Source: an uncultured Oscillospiraceae bacterium (GTDB lineage: Bacteria; Bacillota; Clostridia; Oscillospirales; Oscillospiraceae). Taken from it: DNA of 64,000 nt. The number at the start of each line of letters is the position of its first letter. Position 1 is the first letter of the stretch. Shown here in pieces: positions 17,533-27,632 of the stretch. The translations under genes were made by a program, and so were the position numbers. The stretch is from positions 82,111-146,110 of the forward strand of contig CANQSJ010000002.1 of the NCBI GenBank assembly GCA_947626495.1, in the 5' to 3' direction. The notes below the pieces were generated by a model that was not told where the DNA came from, did no database searches, and saw nothing but the letters and a program-made list of their open reading frames with translations.

Positions 17533-19494
17533 ATGATCATCAAGAAAATGACCGCGTGGTTCGGCACGCTGGAGGGGGCCAGTCTGGAGCTGGGCGAGGG
17601 ACTGAACGTCATCTACGCCCCCAACGAGAGCGGCAAATCCACCTGGTGCGCCTTCCTGCGGGCCATGCTCTACGGCGTGGACACCGGCCAGCGGGCCCGG
17701 CAGGGCCAGCAGCCGGACAAAAAGAAATATCTGCCCTGGAGCGGCGCGCCCATGTCCGGGAGCATGGACGTGCTCACGGCGGACGGGCCCGTGACGCTGC
17801 GCCGATGGACAGAGCGGGCGGGCCAGCCCATGCAGGCCTTCTCCGCCTCCGTCACCGGCACGGACGACCCCGCGCCGGGACTCACGGCGGAAAACGCCGG
17901 GGACGTACTCACCGGCGCGCCCCGGGAGGTGTTCGAGCGCAGCGCCTTCATCCACCAGGCGGGCCTGGGGGTGACCCCCGACCCGGAGCTGGAAAAGCGG
18001 TTCGCCGCCATCGTGTCCGCCGGGGACGAGGAGCAGTCCTTCTCCGAGACGGACGGGCGGCTGCGCGCCTGGCTGCGCCGGCGCCGTTCCGGCCGCCGGG
18101 GCGCCATCCCGGAGCTGGAGGGAGAGATGGCGCGGGTGCGCCAGGAGCTGGACCGGATCGGCGCCGCCGGCCGGGAGGTGGACGCCCTGGACCGGGAGCT
18201 AGCCGCCGCCCTGGAGCGGCAGACGGAGCTGACCCGCCGGATGGAGGCCGCCCGGGAGGCGGCCCGGAAAAAAGCCCTGGCGGACTATGGGGCCGCCAAG
18301 GCGGAGACGGCCGACTGCGCCGCGGCCCTGGCCGCCGCCCAGGAGGAGAAGATCCGGGCGGTGGAGGCGGTGAAGGGGACCGTGTTCGGCGCCATGGGTC
18401 CGGAGAAGGCAGCCGATCAGGTCCGGCAGGACCTGGACGCGCTGGAGGATACGGCGGCCGCCATCGCGGCCCTGCCCAAAAATTGGACGCCCGCCCTCCT
18501 TCCGGCCGCCGCCGGGGCGCTGTGGCTGGGGGCGGCGTCGGCGTTTTGGCCGGACCCCGTCGCCATCGCCGCCGGCGGGGCGGTGTTTGCGGCGGCGGCC
18601 GTGGGAGCCTGGCTGTGGCGGCGGCGCATTCTGGACCGGCGGCAGGCCCTGGAGGCGGCGGAGCGGCAGATCCTGGACGGCTATGACGCGGCGGGCCCGG
18701 AGGACATCCGGGACCGGCTGGAGGAATATGAGACCCTGTGGGCGGACGCCCATGACGCGGCCCGGGCCCAGGTCCGGGCGGAAAAGGCCCTGGAGGCGGC
18801 GCAGGTCCGCCAGAAGGCGGCGGAGGAGCCCGTCCTGAACGGGCTGGACTTCGTCCGCGGGGACAGCGAGGCGGCCCGGGCCTCCCGGGCGGTGACCGAG
18901 GGACAGGCCCGGATCGATTCCCTGCGGGAGCGGCGGGCCATGGCCGAGGGCCGGGTCCGGGCCCTGGGGGACGAGATGGTGCTGCGCTCGGAGCTGGAGC
19001 GCCAGAGCGCCCGGCGGGAGGAGCTGGAGCGCCAGGAGCAGGCCCTGCTTCTGGCGGTGGAGAGCATGGAGCGGGCGGATATGGGCCTGCGGGAGAAATT
19101 CTCCCCCATGGTGGCGGACCGGGCGGCGGCGCTGTTCGCCCGGCTCACCGGCGGCCGCTACGACGAGATCACCCTGGCCCGGGACCTGTCCGCCAAGACC
19201 CGGCGGGCCGGGGACGCGGTGGGCCGGGAGTCGGATTACCTGTCCCAGGGGGCGCGGGATCAGCTGTATCTGGCGCTGCGGCTGGCGGTGTGCGAGCTGG
19301 CGCTGCCGCCGGAGCAGGGCTGCCCCCTCATCCTGGACGACGCCCTCACCGCCTTCGACCAGGAGCGGATGGAGCGGGCGCTGGCCCTTTTGAAGGAGCA
19401 GTCCGCCGCCCGGCAGGTGCTGCTGTTCTCCTGCCACGAGCGGGAGGCGGCGTACTTCGCCGGCGACGGCGATGTGAGAAAGATCAGCCTGTGA
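17533..19494 (+). CDS. YhaN-like AAA ATPase with internal membrane hairpin (SbcC/Rad50 family)
   Basis: A 653-residue protein: Walker A at the N-terminus (YAPNESGKST), two coiled-coil arms rich in Glu/Ala/Arg (about 195-300 and 390-530), and at the C-terminus a signature-like YLSQGARDQLYLALRLAV with Walker B LILDDALTAFD. Where Rad50 has its zinc hook, this protein has two hydrophobic helices (about 315-360). The ATPase may therefore be tethered to the membrane, as described for Bacillus YhaN. The upstream gene supplies the nuclease partner. Confidence 0.88.
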   Translation: MIIKKMTAWFGTLEGASLELGEGLNVIYAPNESGKSTWCAFLRAMLYGVDTGQRARQGQQPDKKKYLPWSGAPMSGSMDVLTADGPVTLRRWTERAGQPMQAFSASVTGTDDPAPGLTAENAGDVLTGAPREVFERSAFIHQAGLGVTPDPELEKRFAAIVSAGDEEQSFSETDGRLRAWLRRRRSGRRGAIPELEGEMARVRQELDRIGAAGREVDALDRELAAALERQTELTRRMEAAREAARKKALADYGAAKAETADCAAALAAAQEEKIRAVEAVKGTVFGAMGPEKAADQVRQDLDALEDTAAAIAALPKNWTPALLPAAAGALWLGAASAFWPDPVAIAAGGAVFAAAAVGAWLWRRRILDRRQALEAAERQILDGYDAAGPEDIRDRLEEYETLWADAHDAARAQVRAEKALEAAQVRQKAAEEPVLNGLDFVRGDSEAARASRAVTEGQARIDSLRERRAMAEGRVRALGDEMVLRSELERQSARREELERQEQALLLAVESMERADMGLREKFSPMVADRAAALFARLTGGRYDEITLARDLSAKTRRAGDAVGRESDYLSQGARDQLYLALRLAVCELALPPEQGCPLILDDALTAFDQERMERALALLKEQSAARQVLLFSCHEREAAYFAGDGDVRKISL

Positions 19495-19519
19495 GCGCGG
19501 CGGTAAGAACACCGCCTTG

Positions 19520-19637
19520 AAAGCCTCCCCTGTGCAAGGGGAGGTGCCGAGCGGAGTAAGGCGGAGGGGTTGTCGTACCCGAGAGAACAATCCCTCAGGC
19601 AGCGCTCCGCGCTGCCAGCCCCCTTTGCACAAGGGCC
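19520..19637 (+). repeat. Dispersed repeat copy A (short form)
   Basis: About 118 bases with imperfect terminal inverted repeats, each end also folding on itself (CCTCCCCTGTGCAAGGGGAGG on the left; CCCCCTTTGCACAAGGG on the right). The two conserved arms are separated by only about 10 variable bases. The same arms occur at 21787-22237 and, inverted, at 48615-48736. It lies just upstream of the ribosome-binding site of the next gene. Confidence 0.85.
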
Positions 19638-19654
19638 ATATAAGGAGCATAATC

Positions 19655-20761
19655 ATGTATGCATTTGTGGTACCCTGTCTGTTCGGACTGGAGGGGCCCT
19701 GCGCCGACGAGCTGCGGCGGATGGGCCTGGAGGATGTCCGGGCGGAGAACGGGCGCGTCCGCTTTTCCGGGGACGGGGCGTGCTGCGCCAAGGCCAATCT
19801 CCGCCTCCGCACCGGGGAGCGGGTGCTGCTCTCCCTGGGCAGCTTTGAGGCCGCCACCTTCGACGCCCTCTTTGAGGGCGTGCGGGCCCTGCCCCTGGAG
19901 GACTACATCCCCAAGGGCGGCCAGTTCCCCGTGAAGGGCTACTGCCTGGACTCGGCGCTGCACTCGGTGCCGGACTGCCAGCGGATCATCAAAAAGGCCG
20001 CCGCCACCCGTCTAGGCGGGGCGTACCGGGCCGAGTGGCTGCCGGAGGACGGGGCCATGTACCAGCTGCAGTTCTCCCTGGTCCGGGATCGGGCGGAGAT
20101 CTATCTGGACACCTCCGGCGCCCCCCTCTACAAGCGGGGCTACCGGCCGGGCCACGTGGCCGCGCCCCTGCGGGAGACGCTGGCGGCGGCCATGGTGGGC
20201 CTCGCCCGCTACCGGGGCCGGGACGCCCTGTGGGACCCCTTCTGCGGCAGCGGCACCATCCCCATTGAGGCGGCCCTCATCGCCCGGAACCGGGCCCCGG
20301 GGCTGAACCGGACCTTCGCCGCCCAGAAGTGGGGCTTCATCCCCCGGGCCGCCTGGTCCGACGCCGCGGAGGAGGCCCGGAGCCTGGAATACCGCGGGGA
20401 GTACCACATCTTCGCCTCCGACATCGACCCCCGGGCCGTGTCCCTGTCCCGGGAGAACGCCCGGCGGGCCGGCGTGGCCGGCGACATCACCTTTGCACTG
20501 GCCGACGCCTGCACCGCCCCCGCCCCCTGGGAAAGGGGCGTGATCGTGTGCAACCCGCCCTACGGGGAGCGGATGGGCGAGCGGCAGGAAGCCCAGGCCC
20601 TTTACCGGGACATGGGCCGGACGCTGGGCGCGATGGCGGACTGGAAGCAGTACGTCATCTCCTCCGAGCCGGACTTTGAGCGGTATTACGGCCGAAAGGC
20701 CGCCAAGCGCCGCAAGCTCTACAACGGCATGATCCAGTGCTGGCTGAACATGTACTGGTGA
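19655..20761 (+). CDS. RlmL/YpsC-like 23S rRNA guanine-N2 methyltransferase with THUMP domain
   Basis: A 368-residue protein with an N-terminal ferredoxin-like/THUMP region (LFGLEGPCADELRRMG onward), then a class I SAM methyltransferase. DPFCGSGTIPIEAALIA is the SAM-binding motif and NPPYGERMG the catalytic NPPY motif for base N-methylation. Relatives methylate guanine in 23S rRNA. Start ATG 19655 follows AAGGAG. Its transcript would contain repeat copy A if read from the upstream operon. Confidence 0.9.
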   Translation: MYAFVVPCLFGLEGPCADELRRMGLEDVRAENGRVRFSGDGACCAKANLRLRTGERVLLSLGSFEAATFDALFEGVRALPLEDYIPKGGQFPVKGYCLDSALHSVPDCQRIIKKAAATRLGGAYRAEWLPEDGAMYQLQFSLVRDRAEIYLDTSGAPLYKRGYRPGHVAAPLRETLAAAMVGLARYRGRDALWDPFCGSGTIPIEAALIARNRAPGLNRTFAAQKWGFIPRAAWSDAAEEARSLEYRGEYHIFASDIDPRAVSLSRENARRAGVAGDITFALADACTAPAPWERGVIVCNPPYGERMGERQEAQALYRDMGRTLGAMADWKQYVISSEPDFERYYGRKAAKRRKLYNGMIQCWLNMYW

Positions 20762-20808
20762 GCGCGGCGGGGCAAAGTATCAGGATCTGACCGGAGAGGA
20801 GCGGAACA

Positions 20809-21669
20809 ATGGACATTCGGATCGCGCTGCTGCAGCTGCTGCCCTGCGGCGGTCTGCAGGAGCAGCTGGAAAAGGGCCTCGACGCCTGCAAAAAGGCGAA
20901 GGCGCTGGGGGCGGATATCGCCCTGTTCCCGGAGATGTGGAGCGACGGCTACGCCCTGCCCCAGGACGAGCAGACCCTCCGGGCGCTGGCGGTGGCCGCC
21001 GACAGCCCCTTCGTCAACGCCTTCGGCGCCCTGGCCCGGGAGCTTGAGATGGCCATCGCGGTCACCTTCCTGGAGAGCTGCGAGCCAAAGCCCCGGAACG
21101 CGGCGGTCCTCTTCGACCGCCATGGCCGGCGGCTGCTGCACTATGCCAAGGTCCACACCTGCGCCTTCGATCTGGAGCGGGTGCTGTCCCCCGGGGAGGA
21201 TTTTTTCGTGGCCGATCTGGACGTGGGGCCCGCCACGGTGAAGGTGGGCTGCATGATCTGCTTCGACCGGGAATTCCCCGAGAGCGCCCGGCTGCTGATG
21301 CTGAAGGGCGCCGAGCTGGTCCTGGCCCCCAACGCCTGCCCCATGGAGATCAACCGGCTGGCGGCGCTGCGCACCAGGGCCTACGAAAACATGATGGCCA
21401 TCGCCACCTGCAACTATCCGGCGGGCCAGCCGGACTGCAACGGCCGCTCCACCCTGTTCGACGGTATCGCGTGGCTGCAGGAGGAGCCCTGGACGCGGGA
21501 TATGTGCGCCTTTGAGGCGCCGGAGGAGGAAGGGGTCTACATCGCCGAACTGGACCTGGACCAGCTGCGCCGGTATCGGGAGCGGGAGATCATGGGGGAC
21601 AAATACCGCCGTCCGGAGACGTACGGCCTGCTGGCCGGGGAGACACGGGGACCGGTCCCGGCCCGGTGA
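20809..21669 (+). CDS. Carbon-nitrogen hydrolase (nitrilase superfamily)
   Basis: A 286-residue protein carrying the nitrilase catalytic triad: Glu in LFPEMWSDGY, Lys in YAKVHTCAF and Cys in VGCMICFDREFPE. Members hydrolyse amides or nitriles; many bacterial ones act on omega-amides or N-carbamoyl compounds. The substrate cannot be read. RBS GGAGAGGAG precedes ATG. Repeat copy B follows. Confidence 0.9.
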   Translation: MDIRIALLQLLPCGGLQEQLEKGLDACKKAKALGADIALFPEMWSDGYALPQDEQTLRALAVAADSPFVNAFGALARELEMAIAVTFLESCEPKPRNAAVLFDRHGRRLLHYAKVHTCAFDLERVLSPGEDFFVADLDVGPATVKVGCMICFDREFPESARLLMLKGAELVLAPNACPMEINRLAALRTRAYENMMAIATCNYPAGQPDCNGRSTLFDGIAWLQEEPWTRDMCAFEAPEEEGVYIAELDLDQLRRYREREIMGDKYRRPETYGLLAGETRGPVPAR

Positions 21670-21786
21670 AGAGCGGCCGCGCCCCTGGCCCTGGGCTTCC
21701 GGTGCGTGGGGGAGTACATGTGCTGCAAAACGGCGCTGTGACCGGCGGCACGACAGATCAGGAGTTGTAAAAGTCACCGCTAGGCT

Positions 21787-22237
21787 AAAGCCTCCCCTGT
21801 GCAAGGGGAGGTGCCGAGCGAAGCGAGGCGGAGGGGTTGTTATGGAGCGAAAGTACAACAAAGCCCTCGTGTCAAGGGCCAGAGAACTGCGCCGGAACAT
21901 GACGAAAGAGGAGCGACGCCTCTGGTATGATTTCCTTCGGGGATATCCCATTCTCTTCTCAAGGCAAAAAGTCCTGGGAAGATATATCGTTGATTTTTAC
22001 TGCGCCCAAGCAAAGCTGGTCATCGAATTGGATGGCTCCCAGCATTTTGAGCCGGATGCTATGGTGAAAGATGCTGATAGAACGAGCTTTTTGGCTGGAT
22101 ATGGCCTGACGGTCATAAGAATACCAAATAATGAGATAGGTAAGAACTTTGACGGCGTTTGCGAATACATAGATGGTGTGGTAAAACAATCCCTCAGTCA
22201 GCCTCGCTGACAGCCCCCTTTACACAAGTGGGCCTTT
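21787..22237 (+). mobile_element. Dispersed repeat copy B carrying a DUF559 nuclease gene
   Basis: The left arm (21787-21840) and right arm (about 22186-22237) match the two halves of repeat copies A and C. In this copy a 369-base gene occupies the place of the roughly 10-base spacer. The ends form imperfect terminal inverted repeats (AAAGCC and GGCCTTT). The left-arm sequence GGAGGGG acts as ribosome-binding site, and the right arm encodes the last codons and stop of the gene. No transposase is present. Confidence 0.75.
21842..22210 (+). CDS. DUF559 domain nuclease-like protein (Vsr-like fold), inside repeat copy B
   Basis: A 122-residue protein. ARELRRNMTKEERRLWYDFLR is the DUF559 N-terminal helix pattern, then RQKVLGRYIVDFYC and LVIELDGSQH, the PD-(D/E)xK-type core with conserved Asp and Glu, and LTVIRIPNNEI near the end. 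DUF559 proteins resemble very-short-patch-repair endonucleases. No methylase partner is present. The start codon is one base after the conserved left arm, and the C-terminal SLSQPR is encoded by the right arm, so gene and repeat form one unit. Activity is inferred. Confidence 0.88.
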   Translation: MERKYNKALVSRARELRRNMTKEERRLWYDFLRGYPILFSRQKVLGRYIVDFYCAQAKLVIELDGSQHFEPDAMVKDADRTSFLAGYGLTVIRIPNNEIGKNFDGVCEYIDGVVKQSLSQPR

Positions 22238-22323
22238 CAATATTGTGTCGCTTTCAGCGACAAATTCCCATTTCTCGGGGCAAGGCGGGAACGATAGAGG
22301 CTTGATCGGAAAGGAGAGGGGAG

Positions 22324-23217
22324 ATGTTTGTGAAAAAAAGGCTCATGCAGGTAGTACGGACGCTGCGGTGGAAAAACTTCCCGCTGCTGTTTCTGGCCGG
22401 GTGCGTCAACGCCTTCGGCGTGACGATCTTTTTGGCGCCAGTGAAGCTGTATGACAGCGGCATCTCCGGCACGTCCATCCTGCTTAGCCAGATCACCCCG
22501 GAGAAGCTGAGCCTTTCCCTGTTCCTGCTGCTTTTGAACATCCCCCTTTTTCTGTTCGGGGCCAAAAAGCTGGGCGCGGCCTTCACCGTCTACTCCCTGT
22601 TCGCGGTGGCGGTGTACGCGGGCGCGGCCTGGCTCATCACCGACGTGCTGCCCATCGACGTGACCATGGCCTCTCCCCTGGCGGGGCAGGACCTGCTGCT
22701 GTGCGCCCTGTTCGGCGGGGTCATATCCGGCGCGGGCAGCGGCCTCACCATCCGTAGCGGCGGAGCCATCGACGGGATAGACGTGCTGGCGGTGATCTTC
22801 GCCAAGGGGCTGAACATCACTGTGGGCACCTTCGTGATGGTCTACAACGTGCTTTTGTACATCGTGTGCGGCTGCGTCGTCCACAGCTGGATATTGCCGC
22901 TTTACTCCATCGTCACCTACGCGGCGGGGCTGAAGACCGTGGACTTCATCGTGGAGGGCTTCGACCGGTCCAAGGAAGTGCTCATCGTCACCGATAAACC
23001 CAAGCCCATCAGCGACGCGCTCATTGACGCCTTCGGCTGCGGCACCACCAAGATCGCCGCCGTGGGCGGCTACTCCAACGCGAACAAGACCGTCATCTAT
23101 TTCGTGGTCAACCGCTTCCAGATCGCCCGGATGCGCAACATCGTCCGCCAGATCGACCCGAGGGCGTTCATGACCATCAGCGACGTGGCGGACGTGTTCA
23201 AGAACAACGACCGGTGA
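22324..23217 (+). CDS. YitT family membrane protein (DUF2179 C-terminus)
   Basis: A 297-residue protein with five to six membrane helices in the first 200 residues. These include the YitT signatures (GISGTSILLSQI; GVISGAGSGLTIRSGGAIDGIDVLAVI). A soluble DUF2179 domain follows (VLIVTDKPKPISDALID, GGYSNANKTVIYFVVNRFQI). The family is universal in Firmicutes; its transport substrate is unsettled. GGAGAGG precedes ATG. Confidence 0.93.
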   Translation: MFVKKRLMQVVRTLRWKNFPLLFLAGCVNAFGVTIFLAPVKLYDSGISGTSILLSQITPEKLSLSLFLLLLNIPLFLFGAKKLGAAFTVYSLFAVAVYAGAAWLITDVLPIDVTMASPLAGQDLLLCALFGGVISGAGSGLTIRSGGAIDGIDVLAVIFAKGLNITVGTFVMVYNVLLYIVCGCVVHSWILPLYSIVTYAAGLKTVDFIVEGFDRSKEVLIVTDKPKPISDALIDAFGCGTTKIAAVGGYSNANKTVIYFVVNRFQIARMRNIVRQIDPRAFMTISDVADVFKNNDR

Positions 23218-23275
23218 GAATGCTTGGCGGGCAGAATGGACAAGCTTCCACATCTATATTTGTGCAGATTGCCAG

Positions 23276-23304
23276 TTGAAGAAAATGGGTATATGGGGTA
23301 TTAT
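23276..23304 (+). promoter_or_regulatory. Sigma-A promoter of groESL
   Basis: TTGAAG at 23276, 17-base spacer, TATTAT at 23299. The expected transcription start lies at the edge of the CIRCE operator, the classic layout for HrcA repression. Confidence 0.8.
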
Positions 23305-23311
23305 AACGGTG

Positions 23312-23338
23312 TTAGCACTCCTTGACAAAGAGTGCTAA
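23312..23338 (+). promoter_or_regulatory. CIRCE operator (HrcA binding site)
   Basis: TTAGCACTC, nine-base spacer, GAGTGCTAA: a perfect match to the CIRCE consensus. HrcA would repress groESL here and release it on heat or protein stress. hrcA itself is not in the window. Confidence 0.98.
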
Positions 23339-23379
23339 CACCTTGAATTTTGTATCTACATGATTAGGAGGCATATACA

Positions 23380-23664
23380 ATGACACTCAAACCGTTGGCC
23401 GACAAAGTGGTCGTCAAGCGCCTGGAGGCCGAGGAGAAGACCAAGAGCGGCATCATCCTCGCCCCTTCCGCCCAGGAGAAGCCGGAGATCTTTGAAGTCG
23501 TGGCCGTGGGCCCCGGCGGCGTTGTGGACGGCAACGAGATCAAGATGGAAGTCAAGGCCGGCGACCGGGTCATCACGGGCAAGTACAGCGGCACCACCGT
23601 GAAGGTGGAGGACCAGGAATACACCATCGTGCGCCAGGGCGACATCCTGGCCATCGTGCAGTAA
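23380..23664 (+). CDS. groES: Co-chaperonin GroES
   Basis: A 94-residue protein with the family start MTLKPLADKVVVKRLEAEEKTKSGIILAP (read in parts), mobile-loop region and the typical end VRQGDILAIVQ. It caps the GroEL ring in the cytosol. Ribosome-binding site TAGGAGG. It is the first gene of the CIRCE-controlled operon, 18 bases before groEL. Confidence 0.98.
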   Translation: MTLKPLADKVVVKRLEAEEKTKSGIILAPSAQEKPEIFEVVAVGPGGVVDGNEIKMEVKAGDRVITGKYSGTTVKVEDQEYTIVRQGDILAIVQ

Positions 23665-23679
23665 CAGGAGGCATTTTGA

Positions 23680-25311
<1,632 letters not shown>

Positions 25312-25327
25312 TCCCCAATAAACGCAA

Positions 25328-25363
25328 AACCTCCCCTGTCCGTCCGGACAGGGGAGGTTTTTT
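25328..25363 (+). terminator. Terminator of groESL
   Basis: Stem of about 14 pairs (25328-25341 with 25346-25359) followed by six T. Confidence 0.93.
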
Positions 25364-25371
25364 GTCCGCTT

Positions 25372-25935
25372 TCAGCGGATGAAGCTGTAAAGGATATCCA
25401 GGGCGAACAGCCCCGCGGGAATCAGGGTCATCAGGGCGAAGGTGCGCTTTTTCATGCTGGCGGCCAGATGGGTGGCCAGGGGCACCAGCAGATACACCAG
25501 AAACAGCCCCGACAGGCCGAAAAACAGCACCGACCGGGCGCAGATATAGCCGTTGATGTTGCCCCAGTTCCAGATCTCCGTGTTGTAGTCCCACAGCCGG
25601 GTGTGCAGCCAGGTCCACAAAAACCAGCCCACGGCGTATTCCAGCACGCCGGAGGACACCGTGCCCAGCAGGAACACCGCCAGGGGATGGCGGCGGAAGC
25701 GGTAGGCAAACAGCAGGATGAAGAACGAGCCGTAGGCATAGATGGGGATCCAGGGGCCCAGGGTGGTGCCCCGCTTGACGAAATAGCCCAGGTCGATCCG
25801 GTAGAAAAGGGTCTCGTAGAGAAAGCCGAATATGCCCCCGCAGGTGCACAGGAACATGAGGATCACGAACTTCTCCCAGCGGGTGAAGTGGTGTTCCGCC
25901 CGGGACCAGTCCCGGACCGCGGCGATGGGATGCAT
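25372..25935 (-). CDS. CmpB-like putative ABC transporter permease (PF06541 type)
   Basis: A 187-residue membrane protein with five helices. Family-type motifs are CGGIFGFLYETLFY, GTTLGPWIPIYAYGS and SGVLEYAVGWFLW. The PF06541 family is named after a putative transport permease, but its function is not established. It converges on groEL and has an upstream small gene in the same direction. Confidence 0.8.
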   Translation of the reverse strand: MHPIAAVRDWSRAEHHFTRWEKFVILMFLCTCGGIFGFLYETLFYRIDLGYFVKRGTTLGPWIPIYAYGSFFILLFAYRFRRHPLAVFLLGTVSSGVLEYAVGWFLWTWLHTRLWDYNTEIWNWGNINGYICARSVLFFGLSGLFLVYLLVPLATHLAASMKKRTFALMTLIPAGLFALDILYSFIR

Positions 25936-25986
25936 GGCAGTGCCTCCTTTGGCGTATCGTGTGGTTATTTCGCGGGCGCGGGCCCG

Positions 25987-26160
25987 TCACGAGACCCCGT
26001 CCGGCAGGGCCCAGTCCTGGAGCAGGTCCTTCAGGGCCCCGTGGCCGGCATCGGTGAAGGAGCCGCTGCGCCTGCCCCGGGTCACGGAGACGTCCGCGTC
26101 CGGGCACCGGCCGGCCAGCATGTCCTCCTCGGTCAGCTCCGGCGGCAATATCCGTCTCAT
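25987..26160 (-). CDS. Small hypothetical protein (57 residues)
   Basis: An ATG with a good ribosome-binding site (GAGGAGG, seven bases) starts a 57-residue frame beginning MRRILPPELTEEDMLAGRCP and ending with an acidic/hydrophobic DLLQDWALPDG. It resembles no family known to me. It lies 51 bases upstream of the CmpB-like gene, so the two may be co-transcribed. Confidence 0.55.
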   Translation of the reverse strand: MRRILPPELTEEDMLAGRCPDADVSVTRGRRSGSFTDAGHGALKDLLQDWALPDGVS

Positions 26161-26214
26161 GGCGGCGCCTCCTCTCTTGGTCTCATGATAACACGTCCCG
26201 GCGGTCCGGGCAAG

Positions 26215-26246
26215 AAAAACCTCCCCGGGGCATCTGCCCCGGGGAA
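26215..26246 (-). terminator. Terminator of the SEL1/TPR gene
   Basis: Ten-base-pair stem (26223-26232 with 26235-26244), followed on the minus strand by AGG and five T. Confidence 0.85.
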
Positions 26247-26274
26247 TTCGATGTTGCAGCGGCGTCCGGCGCTG

Positions 26275-27537
26275 TCAAATGCACCAAGTGCTGTACGCGG
26301 TGCCCTCCGCTTTCAGCGGCGAGGGCGCCGAAAAGCTCGCGATCTCGTTGTACCGTATGGCGGCGCGGTTTTCCTCGGCCACCCGCTCATATTCTTTGTT
26401 GATCTCTTCGGTCCACCCCGCCTTTGCCGCCACGTCGAACAGCTGCTGGGCCAGCTTGGTATCCTCGGGCACGCCCTTGCCCAGCTCGTACAGACACCCC
26501 AACAGGTAGATGGCCCGGGGCTCTCCGGCCTTGGCGGCGCTTGTGAGCAGCCTGGCCACGTGCGGATAGAGGGGCTCGTCGTCGTGCTCGCGCGTCAGGC
26601 CCTTCATCAGGGCGACCGCGTAAAACATCTGGCAGCGGGGGTCTCCCAGCCTGGCGCCCTCCGCGTACCAGCGGATCGCCACGGGGAGGTTCGCGTCCTG
26701 GGTCTGCTTATAATCTCCCACCATCCCCATGGCGTAGGCGTCCTTATATCGATCGGCAGCCCCATAGAAAAAGCCGTACTCAAACAGCTCCGGCCTGTGG
26801 AGATGTCCCTCGTGCAGCATCCTGCCGATCATGCACAGGGCGTGGCCGTAATAGGGGTTGCAGTCCTTCAGAGCCTGCTCGCTCTTTGCAAGGTCATCTA
26901 TCTGGAAGAATTTCTCCGCCGCCGCGTCATACTCTCTCCGTTCATAGGCGCTGTCGCCCTCCGCGCTGAGCTTTTTCACCAGCTGGCGGTGCTCCGCCGC
27001 CCGCTGCCTCGCGATCTCCATGATCTTATTCAGGTCACGGGTGTAATGCTCCGGGTGCTCGGCCTTGTCGGCCTCGATGGCCTTCAAAAGCTCCTTGTAG
27101 TATGCCCGGTCCTCCGGGTCGTCCCAGCCCTGAGCGAAAGCCTTGTCATAATACTCTTTTGCTTCCTTCAAGGCGATCCGCCAGTAGGTCACATGATCCT
27201 TGTCCGTGGTATACTTCGCCTTTTCCCGTGTCAGGGGAATGCCCCGCACCGCCGTGAAAAAGTTCTTGCGCGCCTCGCGCACCTGGGCTTCCATGATGCC
27301 GCCGAAGGCCGCTTCGCCGAGAGCGCGATAGGCCTCCGGGGATGTATGGGGATAGTCCTCCAGCCTCGCGCTGCACTCGCCGTATATGTAAAGCGCCTCG
27401 TAATCCCTTTGTTTTTTGTACTGTTCTATATATGGCTGCAGCAGCTTCACGATCTTGCGGTAATTGTGCGTGGCAAAGGATGTCTGCTTGGCAAAGAGCT
27501 CCTTTGCCTTCTGTGCCGCCCGTTCCGCTTCATCCAT
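26275..27537 (-). CDS. SEL1/TPR-repeat protein
   Basis: A 420-residue soluble, helical, charged protein. The C-terminal half carries SEL1-like repeats (AIRWYAEGARLGDPRCQMFYAVAL, AARLGEP-type segments, AIYLLGCLYELGKGVPEDTKLAQQLFDVAAKAG). The N-terminal half has helical pairs. It has no signal peptide. Such repeats mediate protein contacts; partner and role are unknown. It has its own terminator. Confidence 0.8.
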   Translation of the reverse strand: MDEAERAAQKAKELFAKQTSFATHNYRKIVKLLQPYIEQYKKQRDYEALYIYGECSARLEDYPHTSPEAYRALGEAAFGGIMEAQVREARKNFFTAVRGIPLTREKAKYTTDKDHVTYWRIALKEAKEYYDKAFAQGWDDPEDRAYYKELLKAIEADKAEHPEHYTRDLNKIMEIARQRAAEHRQLVKKLSAEGDSAYERREYDAAAEKFFQIDDLAKSEQALKDCNPYYGHALCMIGRMLHEGHLHRPELFEYGFFYGAADRYKDAYAMGMVGDYKQTQDANLPVAIRWYAEGARLGDPRCQMFYAVALMKGLTREHDDEPLYPHVARLLTSAAKAGEPRAIYLLGCLYELGKGVPEDTKLAQQLFDVAAKAGWTEEINKEYERVAEENRAAIRYNEIASFSAPSPLKAEGTAYSTWCI

Positions 27538-27577
27538 CGTATCCTCCTCCGCAAAATGATCTCAGGGTCCTGGGTAT

Positions 27578-27618
27578 GAGAAAAGCCCGGAAAATAGTGT
27601 ATTTCCGGGCTTTTTCGC
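27578..27618. terminator. Bidirectional terminator after rpsI
   Basis: Stem of 13 pairs (27581-27593 with 27602-27614) flanked by A and T runs. It serves rpsI on the minus strand. Confidence 0.92.
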
Positions 27619-27632
27619 ATTTGAAGTCTCGA

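Noticed and set aside
19521..19637. Repeat copy A considered as a rho-independent terminator or a CRISPR repeat
   Set aside because: Both ends form hairpins but there is no U run. Only three dispersed copies exist, without regular spacers, so it is a dispersed element, not CRISPR.
23322..23349. TTGACA inside the CIRCE spacer as the groESL -35
   Set aside because: No acceptable -10 lies 16-18 bases downstream; the upstream TTGAAG-17-TATTAT pair fits better and places CIRCE at the start site.
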